DNA of 64,000 bases from Flavobacterium sp. KACC 22763 (GCF_028736155.1 NZ_CP117879.1:2914001-2978000), one strand, 5' to 3'. Shown: positions 34,914-44,042, counted from the first letter of the stretch. The notes: generated by a model not told the origin, from the sequence alone. Numbers and translations are program-made.

Positions 34914-37910
34914 ATGAAAAATCCATTCATAAAAATCAGTTTATACGCCGCTTTTATATTTTTAATTACCAATTGCGCATCCAAAAAAAATAATGGAACG
35001 ACAGACGCTAAAAAGGATATTCCTTTAAAAGACACGGTTGTTTACGTACCAAAAAATACTTCAGATAAAAAAACTTTCTTTAAAGATTCTGATAAAGAAA
35101 CGGCTTGGGTTGACAGCATTTATAACAAAATGACTGTGCAGGAAAAAATCGGGCAATTGTTTATGGTTTCTGCCTATTCCAACAAAGATTCTGTACACGT
35201 TAATCAGATTAGTAAATTGATTGAAGATTATAAAATAGGAAACGTTATTTTCTTTCAAGGCGGGCCAGTTCGTCAAGCGAAATTGACCAACTTATATCAG
35301 TCAAAAGCTAAAGTTCCTTTGATGATCGGAATCGATGCCGAATGGGGTTTGGCGATGCGATTAGATTCAACGTATCGTTATCCTTGGAATATGACTTTGG
35401 GCGCGATTCAAGATTTAAGCTTAATTGAAAATGTGGGGAAAAATATGGCAGCCGAAAACAAACGAATCGGCGTACATTTCAATTTTGCACCAGTTTTAGA
35501 TATTAATACCAATCCGAAAAATCCAATTATCGGAAATCGTTCTTTTGGTGAAGATAAAGTCAATGTAACCGAAAAAGCTCTTGCTTTAATGAAAGGAATA
35601 CAAGGAAATGGCGTTTTCTGTACCGGAAAACACTTTCCTGGACATGGCGACACTTCAACCGATTCGCATCATGCTTTACCTACCGTTAATTTTTCTAAAG
35701 AACGCATGGAATTGGTCGAACTATATCCATATAAAAAATTATTCGACGAAGGTTTGGCTTCTGTAATGGTGGCGCATCTTAATATTCCGAGTTTAGAATC
35801 ACAGCCAAACTGCCCTTCTTCTGCTTCTTATAATGTGGTAACCAATCTGCTTCAAAAAGAATTAGGTTTTAATGGCTTAATTTTTACAGACGGTCTGGCG
35901 ATGAAAGGTGCTGCCAATTTTAAAGGCCCTGGAGATTTGGAAATCGCTGTTATTTTAGCCGGAAACGATATTTTGCTTTGTCCAGAAAATGTACCAGTTG
36001 CTTTTCAGAAATTGGAAGAGGCTTACAATGCGCAAGTAATTACCGAAGAACGATTAGCACATTCGGTTAAAAAAATTCTTCATTTTAAATACAAAGCAGG
36101 ACTGAACAAATACAAACCGATTGATTTAAATAATTTGTACAATAATTTGAATCCGTCGCAAAATGATGCTTTACATTATAAACTGTATGAAAATGCCATT
36201 ACAGTTTTAAAAAATGAAAAAGAAATTCTTCCGATAAAAGATTTAAGCGAAAAAATTGCCTACATAAAACTAGGTGAAGATACCAACAGCGCTTTTGTTT
36301 CAACATTAAAAAAGTATACTGAAATCACCGAAGTGAAAGACACCAATCTGGACAGTCTAAACAAAGAATTGAAAAAATTCGACAAGGTTATTATCAGCTA
36401 TCATAAAGTAAATAAAGCTTGGGAAAAACAAGAATTTACATTACAAGAAATGCTTTGGTTGAAAGAAATTGCAAAACACAACAATGTAATTTTAGACATT
36501 TTTGCAAAACCTTATTCGTTATTATCTATTAATAATTTTGATGATATTGAAGGATTGGTAGTTTCCTATCAAAACTCAGATATTAGTCAGGTTGTTTCGG
36601 CAGGATTGCTTTTTGGTGCCATCGAAGCCAAAGGAAAATTACCTGTTTCTATAAATGATGCTTTCCATGTAAATGATGGTTTGACTACCGAGAAACTAAA
36701 TCGTCTGGCTTTTACAGCTCCAGAAAATGTAAATATGAATCCGGCAATATTATCTAAAATTGATGCCGTAGCACAAAAAGCAATTGATGGAAAAATGGCT
36801 CCGGGAATGCAGGTCTTAGTGGCCAGAAAAGGAAATGTTATTTTTCAGAAATCGTATGGAGCGCAAACTTACGATAACGGAAAAAAAATCGCAGATACCG
36901 ATTTATACGATGTGGCTTCAATTTCAAAAATGATTTCGACATTGCCAAATGTGATGCAATTGTACGATAAAAACAAAGTAGAGCTGGACACAAAACTGAA
37001 AGATATGCTGCCTTTTTTTGCCAAAACAAACAAAGAAAACATCACTTTCAAAGATCTGTTAAATCACTACGCAGGACTTCAGGCTTGGATTCCGTTTTAC
37101 AAAGCAACTTTAGACAAAAACAACAAACCTTCTGAGAAATATTATCGAAAAATAGCCGAAAACGGTTTTACAACAAAGGTAGCGGACAGTCTTTATATTC
37201 GAAATGATTATCATGACACGATTATGAAAATCATTGCTGAAAGTCCAGTAGCTCTAAAAAAAGAATATAAATACAGTGATTTTACTTTCATCATTTTAAA
37301 AGAATATTTAGAAAGAAAAACACATAAAAAACTAGAAGACCTAAGTAAAGAAAACTTCTTCAGTTCATTAGGAATGACTAATACGCTTTACAGTCCTTTA
37401 GATAAATTTGACAAAAGCAATATCGCTCCAACCGAAATTGACAACTATTTCAGACATCAGGTTATTCAAGGTTATGTACACGACATGGCCGCAGCAATGG
37501 AAGGCGGAGTTGCAGGTCACGCAGGAATTTTTTCTAATGCCATGGATGTAGCCAAAATGATGCAGCTGTTTTTACAAAAAGGAAATTACGGCGGCATTCA
37601 ATATTTTTCTCCGCAGACTTTTGATGCTTTTAATACCTGCTATTACAAAAATCAAGGCGTTCTAAGAGGTTTAGGATTTGACAAAAGAGTACACAAAGGC
37701 GGGCCAACTTGCGACTGTGTTTCTGAAGCAAGTTTTGGACATACAGGTTTTACAGGCAACATGGCGTGGGCAGATCCAGAAACCGAAATTGTTTACGTAT
37801 TCCTATCCAACAGAACCTATCCAGAAGTAGTAAATGACGAAAACAAATTAGCCAAAGGAAAAATCAGAGAAGAAATTCAGCAAATAATTCAGGATGCAAT
37901 TATGAAATAA
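34914..37910 (+). CDS. NagZ-type GH3 beta-N-acetylglucosaminidase fused to serine hydrolase domain
   Basis: The start at 34914 gives a lipoprotein signal (MKNPFIKISLYAAFIFLITN followed by Cys21). 998 residues. Residues about 65-400 are GH3 NagZ: KHFPGHGDTSTDSH (239-252) holds the Asp-His dyad D250/H252 known from B. subtilis NagZ, and D326 in FTDGLAM is the nucleophile. A GH3 C-terminal-like alpha/beta domain spans about 410-590. Residues about 605-995 are a beta-lactamase-fold serine hydrolase with SxxK S669-K672 and FGHTGFTGNM. B. subtilis uses separate NagZ and AmiE proteins for successive removal of GlcNAc and peptide; here both activities seem joined on one surface or periplasmic lipoprotein. 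Its serine hydrolase part resembles the free enzyme at 12250-13554. Confidence 0.9.
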   Translation: MKNPFIKISLYAAFIFLITNCASKKNNGTTDAKKDIPLKDTVVYVPKNTSDKKTFFKDSDKETAWVDSIYNKMTVQEKIGQLFMVSAYSNKDSVHVNQISKLIEDYKIGNVIFFQGGPVRQAKLTNLYQSKAKVPLMIGIDAEWGLAMRLDSTYRYPWNMTLGAIQDLSLIENVGKNMAAENKRIGVHFNFAPVLDINTNPKNPIIGNRSFGEDKVNVTEKALALMKGIQGNGVFCTGKHFPGHGDTSTDSHHALPTVNFSKERMELVELYPYKKLFDEGLASVMVAHLNIPSLESQPNCPSSASYNVVTNLLQKELGFNGLIFTDGLAMKGAANFKGPGDLEIAVILAGNDILLCPENVPVAFQKLEEAYNAQVITEERLAHSVKKILHFKYKAGLNKYKPIDLNNLYNNLNPSQNDALHYKLYENAITVLKNEKEILPIKDLSEKIAYIKLGEDTNSAFVSTLKKYTEITEVKDTNLDSLNKELKKFDKVIISYHKVNKAWEKQEFTLQEMLWLKEIAKHNNVILDIFAKPYSLLSINNFDDIEGLVVSYQNSDISQVVSAGLLFGAIEAKGKLPVSINDAFHVNDGLTTEKLNRLAFTAPENVNMNPAILSKIDAVAQKAIDGKMAPGMQVLVARKGNVIFQKSYGAQTYDNGKKIADTDLYDVASISKMISTLPNVMQLYDKNKVELDTKLKDMLPFFAKTNKENITFKDLLNHYAGLQAWIPFYKATLDKNNKPSEKYYRKIAENGFTTKVADSLYIRNDYHDTIMKIIAESPVALKKEYKYSDFTFIILKEYLERKTHKKLEDLSKENFFSSLGMTNTLYSPLDKFDKSNIAPTEIDNYFRHQVIQGYVHDMAAAMEGGVAGHAGIFSNAMDVAKMMQLFLQKGNYGGIQYFSPQTFDAFNTCYYKNQGVLRGLGFDKRVHKGGPTCDCVSEASFGHTGFTGNMAWADPETEIVYVFLSNRTYPEVVNDENKLAKGKIREEIQQIIQDAIMK

Positions 37911-37954
37911 AAATTCCAAAATTTAAATTCCAAATTCCAAACAATAAACCAAAA

Positions 37955-38012
37955 ACTATAAACCATAAACCATAAACCATAAACCATAAACTATCAACCA
38001 TAAACTATCAAA
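37955..38012. repeat. Tandem ATAAACC heptamer repeat before nagX-like gene
   Basis: About seven 7-bp units of the ATAAACC type, the last ones varied to ATAAACTATCAACC, end 4 bp before the ATG at 38017. It follows an AAATTCCAAATTCCAA stretch similar to that at 44335-44400. A slippage-prone leader so close to a start may vary between strains. Confidence 0.75.
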
Positions 38013-38016
38013 CCCA

Positions 38017-39288
38017 ATGACAAAAGAACGTTTAACTTCACTCGATGTCTTTAGAGGATTTACCATTCTCTTAATGACGATTGTCAATAATCCGGGAAGC
38101 TGGTCATCTATTTATCCGCCCCTAGAACACGCCGAATGGCATGGTTGCACGCCTACTGATCTAGTTTTCCCGTTTTTTGTTTTTATTATGGGAACTGCAA
38201 TTCCGTTTGCAATGCCTGTAAAACATTTTGACGGAAGTGTTTTCAATAAAATCTTAGTTCGCTCGCTTCGAATTTTCTGTTTAGGATTATTTTTAAGTGT
38301 TTTCAGTAGAATCCATTTATTTGGTTTAGAAGGAATTCCGTTATTAGGATTAAGATTGGTAATTGCTTTTGCCGTTGCTTATGCCCTTTTAGGAAATTTT
38401 TCAATGAAAGTAAAAACCATTCTGGCTATTGGCGTATTTCTAATCCTGATTTCATTATCATTTAGCGGACTTGAACATTTTGAAGATACCAGAATCCCAG
38501 GCGTTTTACAGCGAATTGCGATTGTGTATTTCTTTACTTCAATTTTATATTTAAAGACCAATTTAAAAACACAGCTTTTGGTTTTAGCTACGCTTTTAGT
38601 TGGATATTGGCTTGTAATGGCTTTTGTTCCCGTTCCTGGATTTGGCGCTGCCAATTTCGACAAAGGAACGAATCTTGCCGCTTGGATAGACGATACACTT
38701 CTAAACGGACATTTATGGGCATCTTCTAAAACTTGGGATCCAGAAGGAATCTTGAGCACTTTGCCAGCCATTGGAACTGGAATTTTAGGAATGTACATTG
38801 GTCAGCTGTTAAATTTATCGGTTGATAAAATGGAAATCGTAAAAAAGACCGCCATTGCAGGAACTGCTTTAGTAATTGGAGGCTTAATTTGGAACATCTT
38901 CTTCCCTATTAACAAATCACTTTGGACAAGTTCTTATGTTTTATACACAGCTGGAATTGCAACACTGTGTTTAACGCTTTTGTATTATATAATCGATATT
39001 AAAGGGCATAAAAAATGGACGAAATTATTCCTGATCTGGGGCGTAAACCCGATGATTGTGTTTTTCTTTTCTGGAATAATTCCGAGAGTTTTAAGCGGTA
39101 TAAAAGTAGCCGATCCTGAAAAAGCTGGCGAAGAAATTGGACTTCAAGCATATATTTATAACCACGGAATTGTTCCTTGTTTTGAAAACCCATTAAATGC
39201 ATCACTCGCTTATGCTTTATCTTATGCTGTTTTCTGGTCATTTATCTTATGGATTTTCTACAAAAAGAAACTGATTTTTAAAGTCTAA
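38017..39288 (+). CDS. NagX-like polytopic membrane protein (DUF5009/HGSNAT-type acyltransferase family)
   Basis: 423 residues with about 11 membrane segments. The N-terminal RLTSLDVFRGFTILLMTIVN and HGCTPTDLVFPFFVFIMG are the COG4299/DUF5009 signature; a mid-protein RIPGVLQRIAIVYF and the C-terminal LFLIWGVNPMIVFFFSG support it. The human relative HGSNAT acetylates glucosamine across the lysosomal membrane; bacterial NagX genes sit in GlcNAc catabolic clusters, where a transport or transacetylation role has been suggested. Here it closes the plus-strand NamZ-MurQ-NagZ series, so handling of amino sugars is likely, but the reaction is unproven. Confidence 0.85.
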   Translation: MTKERLTSLDVFRGFTILLMTIVNNPGSWSSIYPPLEHAEWHGCTPTDLVFPFFVFIMGTAIPFAMPVKHFDGSVFNKILVRSLRIFCLGLFLSVFSRIHLFGLEGIPLLGLRLVIAFAVAYALLGNFSMKVKTILAIGVFLILISLSFSGLEHFEDTRIPGVLQRIAIVYFFTSILYLKTNLKTQLLVLATLLVGYWLVMAFVPVPGFGAANFDKGTNLAAWIDDTLLNGHLWASSKTWDPEGILSTLPAIGTGILGMYIGQLLNLSVDKMEIVKKTAIAGTALVIGGLIWNIFFPINKSLWTSSYVLYTAGIATLCLTLLYYIIDIKGHKKWTKLFLIWGVNPMIVFFFSGIIPRVLSGIKVADPEKAGEEIGLQAYIYNHGIVPCFENPLNASLAYALSYAVFWSFILWIFYKKKLIFKV

Positions 39289-39296
39289 CTATTTTT

Positions 39297-39437
39297 TTTA
39301 ACACATAGAAACATAGTCTTGCAAACTTAAAAAGGCGTTTCACTAATTTAAATAAACATAGCTTGGCTATGTGTGGAAACTTGTTTCTTTTGCCATCTTT
39401 TTTTCGAAACAAAAAACTATGTCTCTATGTGTTAAAA
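39297..39437. repeat. AACACATAG-ended dispersed repeat, copy 4
   Basis: 141 bp between TTTAACACATAGAAACATAG and CTATGTCTCTATGTGTTAAA. The core AAAAAGGCGTTTCACTAATT and AAACATAGCTTGGCTATGTG matches copy 3 in inverted orientation. The CATAGCTTGGCTATG inside is itself a hairpin. Confidence 0.8.
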
Positions 39438-39552
39438 TTAAATTATATTCAGTTTCAGCCGGACTTAATAGTTTGATTTGGTCATCGTTCTAACACTTAT
39501 GTAAAGATCATTTTTCTTTTTTTCTAAAAATTTTAAGAAAAGCAGTATCTTG

Positions 39553-39596
39553 CCGTACCAACAAAAGTGTCAGTTTATAAATTATGGATAGTCCGG
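39553..39596. promoter_or_regulatory. Candidate MocR operator, copy B (overlaps the mocR start)
   Basis: From CCGTACCAACAAAAG to TAGTCCGG, covering the ATG at 39584. It shares CCGTACCAA, CAGTTT, AATTAT and TAGTCCGG with 11832-11876. Binding by the encoded regulator would block its own translation start region, as in autoregulated MocR genes. Confidence 0.55.
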
Positions 39597-41074
39597 TTGA
39601 AATTCCTTTTAAAAGCTTTATTCAGCTTAAACCCGAAGAAAGCACTGCTATTTATTTGCAGCTTGTTTTTGAATTTATCAAAGCCATACAAACAGGCTTT
39701 CTTCCCGAAGGCACCAAACTTCCCGGTACCAGAATTTTATGTAAAGTGCTTTCTGTTAACCGAAACACTTTAATCAAAGCCTTTCAGGATTTAGAATCGC
39801 AGGGTTGGATTGAAACACTTCCGAATAAAGGAACTTTTATTTTATCACAGCAAAAACAAAAAAACAAAGCTGAATTTACCGTTTCGAAAGAACAAAATAC
39901 CACTCCAGACAATATTGGTTTCAGTTTTCAGCGATCTACTATTCTTGAAAGTCCGATTGAAATCAGTAATCTGCCGTATCAATTTAATGACGGAATGCCC
40001 GATTTACGATTGGTTCAAACCGATGTTTTGGCTAGATTATATGTTTCAAAATTAAAAAGACGAAAAACGTCCAAAACCTACGAGCAGATAGAATTGCGTT
40101 CGCATTCTAATTTTAAAACTCATTTTTCCAATTATCTGAATCTTACCCGAGGAATTCGTATTTCGACTTCAAACCTTCTTACAGCCAGCAGTCACGAAAT
40201 TGCTCTGTATCTGGTTACAAAAGTACTTATTGCTCCAGGCGATAAAGTAGTAGTTGCATCGCCGGGATATTATATGTCAAACATGACATTGACCAATACC
40301 GGAGCGCAGATTATTTCTATTCCAGTAAATGAAGACGGAATTGACACCAAGCGTTTGAAGGAAATTTGCGAAACAACCAAAATCAGGGTTTTATATCTAA
40401 CATCCAATTATCATTATCCAACCACTATTTCCCTTAGTGCTAAAAAAAGAATGGAAGTTTTGGATTTGGCCAATCAATACGGATTTGTGATTCTGGAAGA
40501 CGATTACGATTTTGAATTTCATTACGATAATAATCCTGTTTTGCCCTTGGCTGCTTTTGATTCCAATCAGAAAGTGGTTTATATTGGTTCTTTCGGAAAA
40601 TCATTGCCATCAGGATTCAGTTACGGATTTGTAGCCGCACCTGCCGAATTTATCAAAGAACTCGAAAAGCATCAAAACATCTTAGAACCCAGAATTGATG
40701 TCATAAAAGAGCAGGTTCTTACCGAATGGATTACAGAAGGCGAAGTGCATCGTCTTTCTAAAAAAAATAAAAAAATCTATAAAGAACGTCGCGATTATTT
40801 TGTTTCAATTCTAAACGAAAAACTTAAAGGCAAAATCAAGTTTAAAGTGCCACCAAGAGGATTGGCAATTTGGGTCGAATGGCTGGATCATTTTAATCTG
40901 GTTCAGTTTCAAAAAGAATGTTCCAAACAGGGTTTATTTCTGCCAAAGACCATTTTATACCAAACCAAAAACCTTACTGCAACCCGTTTAGGATTTGGGA
41001 ATTTAGAACGTGAAGAAATGGAAAAAGCAGTCCCTATTTTAAGCGAATGTCTTGCCATTATTACACAACAATAA
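39584..41074 (+). CDS. MocR/GntR-family regulator with aminotransferase-like domain
   Basis: 496 residues. The N-terminal GntR winged helix (about 20-90) has AIYLQLVFEFIKAIQTGFL, LPGTRILCKVLSVNRNTLIK and GTFIL; the long C-terminal part (from about 110) is a class I aminotransferase fold with D306/D307 in ILEDDYDFEFHY and the PLP lysine K339 in IGSFGKSLPSG. MocR proteins such as PdxR or GabR use PLP to sense amino compounds. The nearest divergent or downstream metabolic gene does not reveal the target, but a motif match in front of the TonB receptor at 9932-11794 and over its own start suggests autoregulation plus control of that receptor. Effector unknown. Confidence 0.9.
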   Translation: MDSPVEIPFKSFIQLKPEESTAIYLQLVFEFIKAIQTGFLPEGTKLPGTRILCKVLSVNRNTLIKAFQDLESQGWIETLPNKGTFILSQQKQKNKAEFTVSKEQNTTPDNIGFSFQRSTILESPIEISNLPYQFNDGMPDLRLVQTDVLARLYVSKLKRRKTSKTYEQIELRSHSNFKTHFSNYLNLTRGIRISTSNLLTASSHEIALYLVTKVLIAPGDKVVVASPGYYMSNMTLTNTGAQIISIPVNEDGIDTKRLKEICETTKIRVLYLTSNYHYPTTISLSAKKRMEVLDLANQYGFVILEDDYDFEFHYDNNPVLPLAAFDSNQKVVYIGSFGKSLPSGFSYGFVAAPAEFIKELEKHQNILEPRIDVIKEQVLTEWITEGEVHRLSKKNKKIYKERRDYFVSILNEKLKGKIKFKVPPRGLAIWVEWLDHFNLVQFQKECSKQGLFLPKTILYQTKNLTATRLGFGNLEREEMEKAVPILSECLAIITQQ

Positions 41075-41216
41075 ACATTTATCTTACTGACAATTATATA
41101 AATTGTAAAGTTAATCCTATAACAGAAAAAAGAGCTGTTGAAAGTAACTTTGATATAGAGTTTTTATTCAAAAAAGACTTATTGAATTTTTATGTGATTA
41201 CTGATCTTCTATTGTT

Positions 41217-41357
41217 ATGGAATATCAAAATAGTATGGGTAAAGAAGTACCAATTTCGCCACTCAATACACTTATTTCAGGGGTTATCAGTGGTGTAATT
41301 GGCATATTCAGCTGGATTATTCGATTTAAAAGTAACCAAGTATCAACCCCCAATTGA
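41217..41357 (+). CDS. Possible 46-residue membrane microprotein
   Basis: An ATG at 41217 opens 46 codons encoding a hydrophilic start (MEYQNSMGKEVPISPL), one membrane-like segment (SGVISGVIGIFSWII with spaced glycines) and a basic tail (RFKSNQVSTPN). The amphipathic plan with one helix and positive end looks like a genuine small inner-membrane protein. It lies in the 380-bp gap after mocR, 48 bp before the metQ terminator, with no clear promoter. No homology could be tested, so it may be chance. Confidence 0.4.
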   Translation: MEYQNSMGKEVPISPLNTLISGVISGVIGIFSWIIRFKSNQVSTPN

Positions 41358-41404
41358 CTTTAACGGTTGCGATATTCAGCTGTTCTTTGCCCATATTTTT
41401 TTGC

Positions 41405-41436
41405 AAAAAAAAAGACCTCAACAAATGAGATCTTTT
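41405..41436 (-). terminator. Terminator of the metNIQ operon
   Basis: On the minus strand AAAAGATCTCA / TGAGGTCTTTT form a stem (one G-T pair) followed by nine T, 20 bp after the metQ stop. Confidence 0.85.
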
Positions 41437-41455
41437 AATTGGAAATATTATTTTC

Positions 41456-42268
41456 TTACCAGCCTTTTACTGCTCCGCCTTTAAATTCTTGCTCGGCTGC
41501 TTTTTCTACTTCTGGAGATTGAAAAGCTTGTAAAAACTGTTTTACTTTTTCTTCATTTTTATTGTCTTCACGGCTTACCACCAAATTCACATAAGGAGAA
41601 TCTTTATCTTCAATAAACAAGGCATCACGAGAAGGAACCAATCCAGCTGCAGAAGCAAAAGTATTGTTGATAATAGCGATAGAAACATTCTCATCATCCA
41701 AAGCTCTTGGCAATTGAGGCGCTTCCAATTCTAAAATTTTCAAGTTTTTAGGATTGCTCACAATGTCTGTTACTTTTGGCAATAAACCAACATTTTCTTT
41801 TAATTTCAATAATCCGTTTTTCTGTAGAAGCAATAAAGAACGTCCGCCGTTTGTTGGATCATTTGGAATAATAATCGTGCTTTCGTTTTTCAATTCAGAA
41901 AGGCTTTTTATTTTTCTAGAATAACCAGCAATAGGATACACAAATGTATTCCCGATAATAGCCAATTTGTAGCCTCTTTGTTTAGATTGCTCGTCTAAAT
42001 AAGGTTTGTGCTGAAACGCATTTGCGTCAATATCTCCTTGACTTAAGGCCTCGTTTGGAATTACATAATCGTTAAAAGAAACTAGTTCTACTTCCAATCC
42101 GAATTTTTCTTTTGCTACTTTTTTAGCCGCTTCTGCCACTTTCAATTCTGGCCCAGAAGCAACCCCTACTTTTATAAAATGAGGATCGTTATTTTTACTT
42201 TTTCCGCAATTGGATAAAACAAGCGCCAAAGCCAAAACTCCAGCAGTTTTTAAAATATTAAGTTTCAT
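41456..42268 (-). CDS. metQ: D-methionine-binding lipoprotein MetQ
   Basis: 270 residues with a lipoprotein signal ending at Cys21 (LVLSNCGKSK). NLPA-family sequence: KVGVASGPELKVAEAAKKVA-type start, VELVSFNDYVIPNEALSQGD, DANAFQHKPYLDEQ and PNDPTNGGRSLLLL are typical MetQ elements that line the methionine site. It delivers methionine to the MetNI importer at the inner membrane. Third gene of metN-metI-metQ; the start is 45 bp after the metI stop. Control is probably by the leader and terminator in front of metN. Confidence 0.95.
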   Translation of the reverse strand: MKLNILKTAGVLALALVLSNCGKSKNNDPHFIKVGVASGPELKVAEAAKKVAKEKFGLEVELVSFNDYVIPNEALSQGDIDANAFQHKPYLDEQSKQRGYKLAIIGNTFVYPIAGYSRKIKSLSELKNESTIIIPNDPTNGGRSLLLLQKNGLLKLKENVGLLPKVTDIVSNPKNLKILELEAPQLPRALDDENVSIAIINNTFASAAGLVPSRDALFIEDKDSPYVNLVVSREDNKNEEKVKQFLQAFQSPEVEKAAEQEFKGGAVKGW

Positions 42269-42313
42269 ATATTTCTAATTGTAAATTGTTAATTATAAAT
42301 TGTTAATTGATCA

Positions 42314-42967
42314 TTATCTATGATCGAATCGTTTTGATAATCTATCGCCCGCAAACTGAATCACGAATACTAAAATGACCAATAAAGCCAAAACTGAGTT
42401 CATTGTTACGGCATCATAACCAATATAACCGTATTGATAGCCAACTTGTCCTAAACCGCCTGCACCGACAGCTCCGCCCATTGCAGAATAACCTACGAGA
42501 GTGATTAAAGTAATTGAAGCTGCATTGATTAAAGAAGGTAAAGCTTCTGGCAACAATACTTTGTACACAATTTGCAAAGGAGTTGCTCCTAAAGCTCTTG
42601 CTGCTTCAATTAATCCTGATGGAAGGCTTAACAGACTATTTTCTACCAAACGAGCAATAAATGGCGCCGCACCAATGCTTAACGGAACCAAAGCCGCACT
42701 CACACCAATTGATGTTCCAACTATGGCACGTGTAAACGGAATCATCCAAACGATTAAAATAATGAATGGTATAGAACGAAAAACGTTTACCACGATTGAT
42801 AATATTCTATTTAAAACGGGCTGTTCTAGAATTTGATTTTTACGAGTTAAGAATAATAAAATTCCTGTTGGAAGTCCTAACAAAAAACCGAAAAAGCCCG
42901 ATACAAAAGTCATAACAATGGTTTCCCATGTTCCTTTTAACAATAAATCTATAAGAGAATCAGACAT
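42314..42967 (-). CDS. metI: Methionine ABC transporter permease MetI
   Basis: 217 residues, five membrane helices, with the binding-protein-dependent transport signature [20 protein letters not shown] (about 140-159) that contacts the ATPase. [15 protein letters not shown] and the C-terminal [14 protein letters not shown] are MetI features. The start overlaps the metN stop by 8 bp, so translation is coupled. Confidence 0.95.
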   Translation of the reverse strand: MSDSLIDLLLKGTWETIVMTFVSGFFGFLLGLPTGILLFLTRKNQILEQPVLNRILSIVVNVFRSIPFIILIVWMIPFTRAIVGTSIGVSAALVPLSIGAAPFIARLVENSLLSLPSGLIEAARALGATPLQIVYKVLLPEALPSLINAASITLITLVGYSAMGGAVGAGGLGQVGYQYGYIGYDAVTMNSVLALLVILVFVIQFAGDRLSKRFDHR

Positions 42968-43991
42968 AACCTATAATTTCTGTTTTAATGTGTTTTGAAT
43001 TAAAATATTGAATGGCAGCATCGTAATTTTCGCGTTTTCCTGATAATTCGATCAGCATTACACCAAAATTAACTTCGCCTGCCTGATCCATTTGTGCGCT
43101 AACGATTTTAAAATCGGTATCAAAAAGTCTTGAAACTTCTGAGATAACAGGCTCGTTAACCGATTTTCCTGTCATTTCCAATTTCAATAACGGATTCAGA
43201 TTTCCGTTGTCTTCTTTTTGTAGTTTGTCTTGATATACAGACGGAACTTCGATATGAAGCGAAGAAGAAATAAACTCTTTTGTCAATTCATGTTTTGGGT
43301 CGGCGAAAATTTCTCCAACACTTCCCTGCTCGATCAATTTTCCGTGACTGATAACCGCAACTTCATCACAAATAGATTTTACGACTTCCATTTGGTGCGT
43401 AATCAGCAAAACGGTAATATTAAGGCGTTTATTAATGTCTTTTAATAAATTTAAAATCGATCTAGTTGTTGCAGGATCTAGCGCACTTGTAGCTTCATCG
43501 CACAATAAAACTTTCGGATTATTGGCTAAAGTTCTTGCAATCGCTACTCTTTGCTTCTGACCTCCCGAAAGACTTGCTGGATAATCGTTGGCTTTTTCTG
43601 CCAATCCAACCAATTGCAATAATTCTAAAACACGAGTATTGATTTCGCTTTTTGAAGTTCCAGCCAATTCTAAAGGAAAAGCAACATTTTCGAAAACCGT
43701 TCTCGAAGAAAGCAGATTAAAATGCTGAAAAATCATTCCGATTTGTCTTCTTTCAATCGCCAGTTCTGCGTTTGATAACTGCATTAAAGCTTTTCCGTCA
43801 ACGATAATTTCGCCAGAAGTTGGTCTTTCTAACAAATTCACGCAGCGAATCAGCGTACTTTTTCCTGCTCCGGAAGTTCCAATTACACCAAAAATTTTCC
43901 CTTCAGGAACCTTTAAAGAGACATCAGACAAAGCAGCAACAATTCTGTCTTTCTGATGAAAAGTTTTGGTTACATTTTTTAATTCAATCAT
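42960..43991 (-). CDS. metN: Methionine ABC transporter ATPase MetN
   Basis: 343 residues. Walker [10 protein letters not shown] (38-46), Q-loop in [20 protein letters not shown], signature [12 protein letters not shown], Walker [13 protein letters not shown] and H-loop LLITHQME are all intact. The C-terminal about 90 residues form the NIL domain that binds methionine for trans-inhibition, ending near [15 protein letters not shown]. With MetI and MetQ it imports L- and D-methionine. The start lies 22 bp after a terminator hairpin (44014-44042) that follows a 29-codon Met/Cys-rich ORF, so expression is probably controlled by attenuation. Confidence 0.97.
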   Translation of the reverse strand: MIELKNVTKTFHQKDRIVAALSDVSLKVPEGKIFGVIGTSGAGKSTLIRCVNLLERPTSGEIIVDGKALMQLSNAELAIERRQIGMIFQHFNLLSSRTVFENVAFPLELAGTSKSEINTRVLELLQLVGLAEKANDYPASLSGGQKQRVAIARTLANNPKVLLCDEATSALDPATTRSILNLLKDINKRLNITVLLITHQMEVVKSICDEVAVISHGKLIEQGSVGEIFADPKHELTKEFISSSLHIEVPSVYQDKLQKEDNGNLNPLLKLEMTGKSVNEPVISEVSRLFDTDFKIVSAQMDQAGEVNFGVMLIELSGKRENYDAAIQYFNSKHIKTEIIGYV

Positions 43992-44008
43992 TCTTTACAG
44001 TTTAAAAA

Positions 44009-44042
44009 CAAAAAAGCCTTCCATTAATTAGTTGAAAGGCTT
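44009..44042 (-). terminator. Attenuator-type terminator between leader ORF and metN
   Basis: Minus-strand AAGCCTTTCAA and TGGAAGGCTT pair across an AATTAA-type loop, followed by TTTTTGTTTTT. It lies downstream of the leader stop (44072) and just before the metN ATG (43991), so it ends transcription before the operon unless relieved. Confidence 0.8.

Noticed and set aside
38379..38798. 139-codon open frame opposite the nagX-like gene
   Set aside because: Antisense to a gene with clear family motifs and membrane helices; no start context of its own.
41047..41298. 83-codon open frame overlapping the 3' end of mocR
   Set aside because: It begins inside mocR and has low-complexity composition; the 46-codon frame at 41217 is the better candidate.
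42501..42836. 111-codon open frame on the plus strand
   Set aside because: It lies wholly antisense to metI, whose family motifs are clear; it is a codon-bias shadow.
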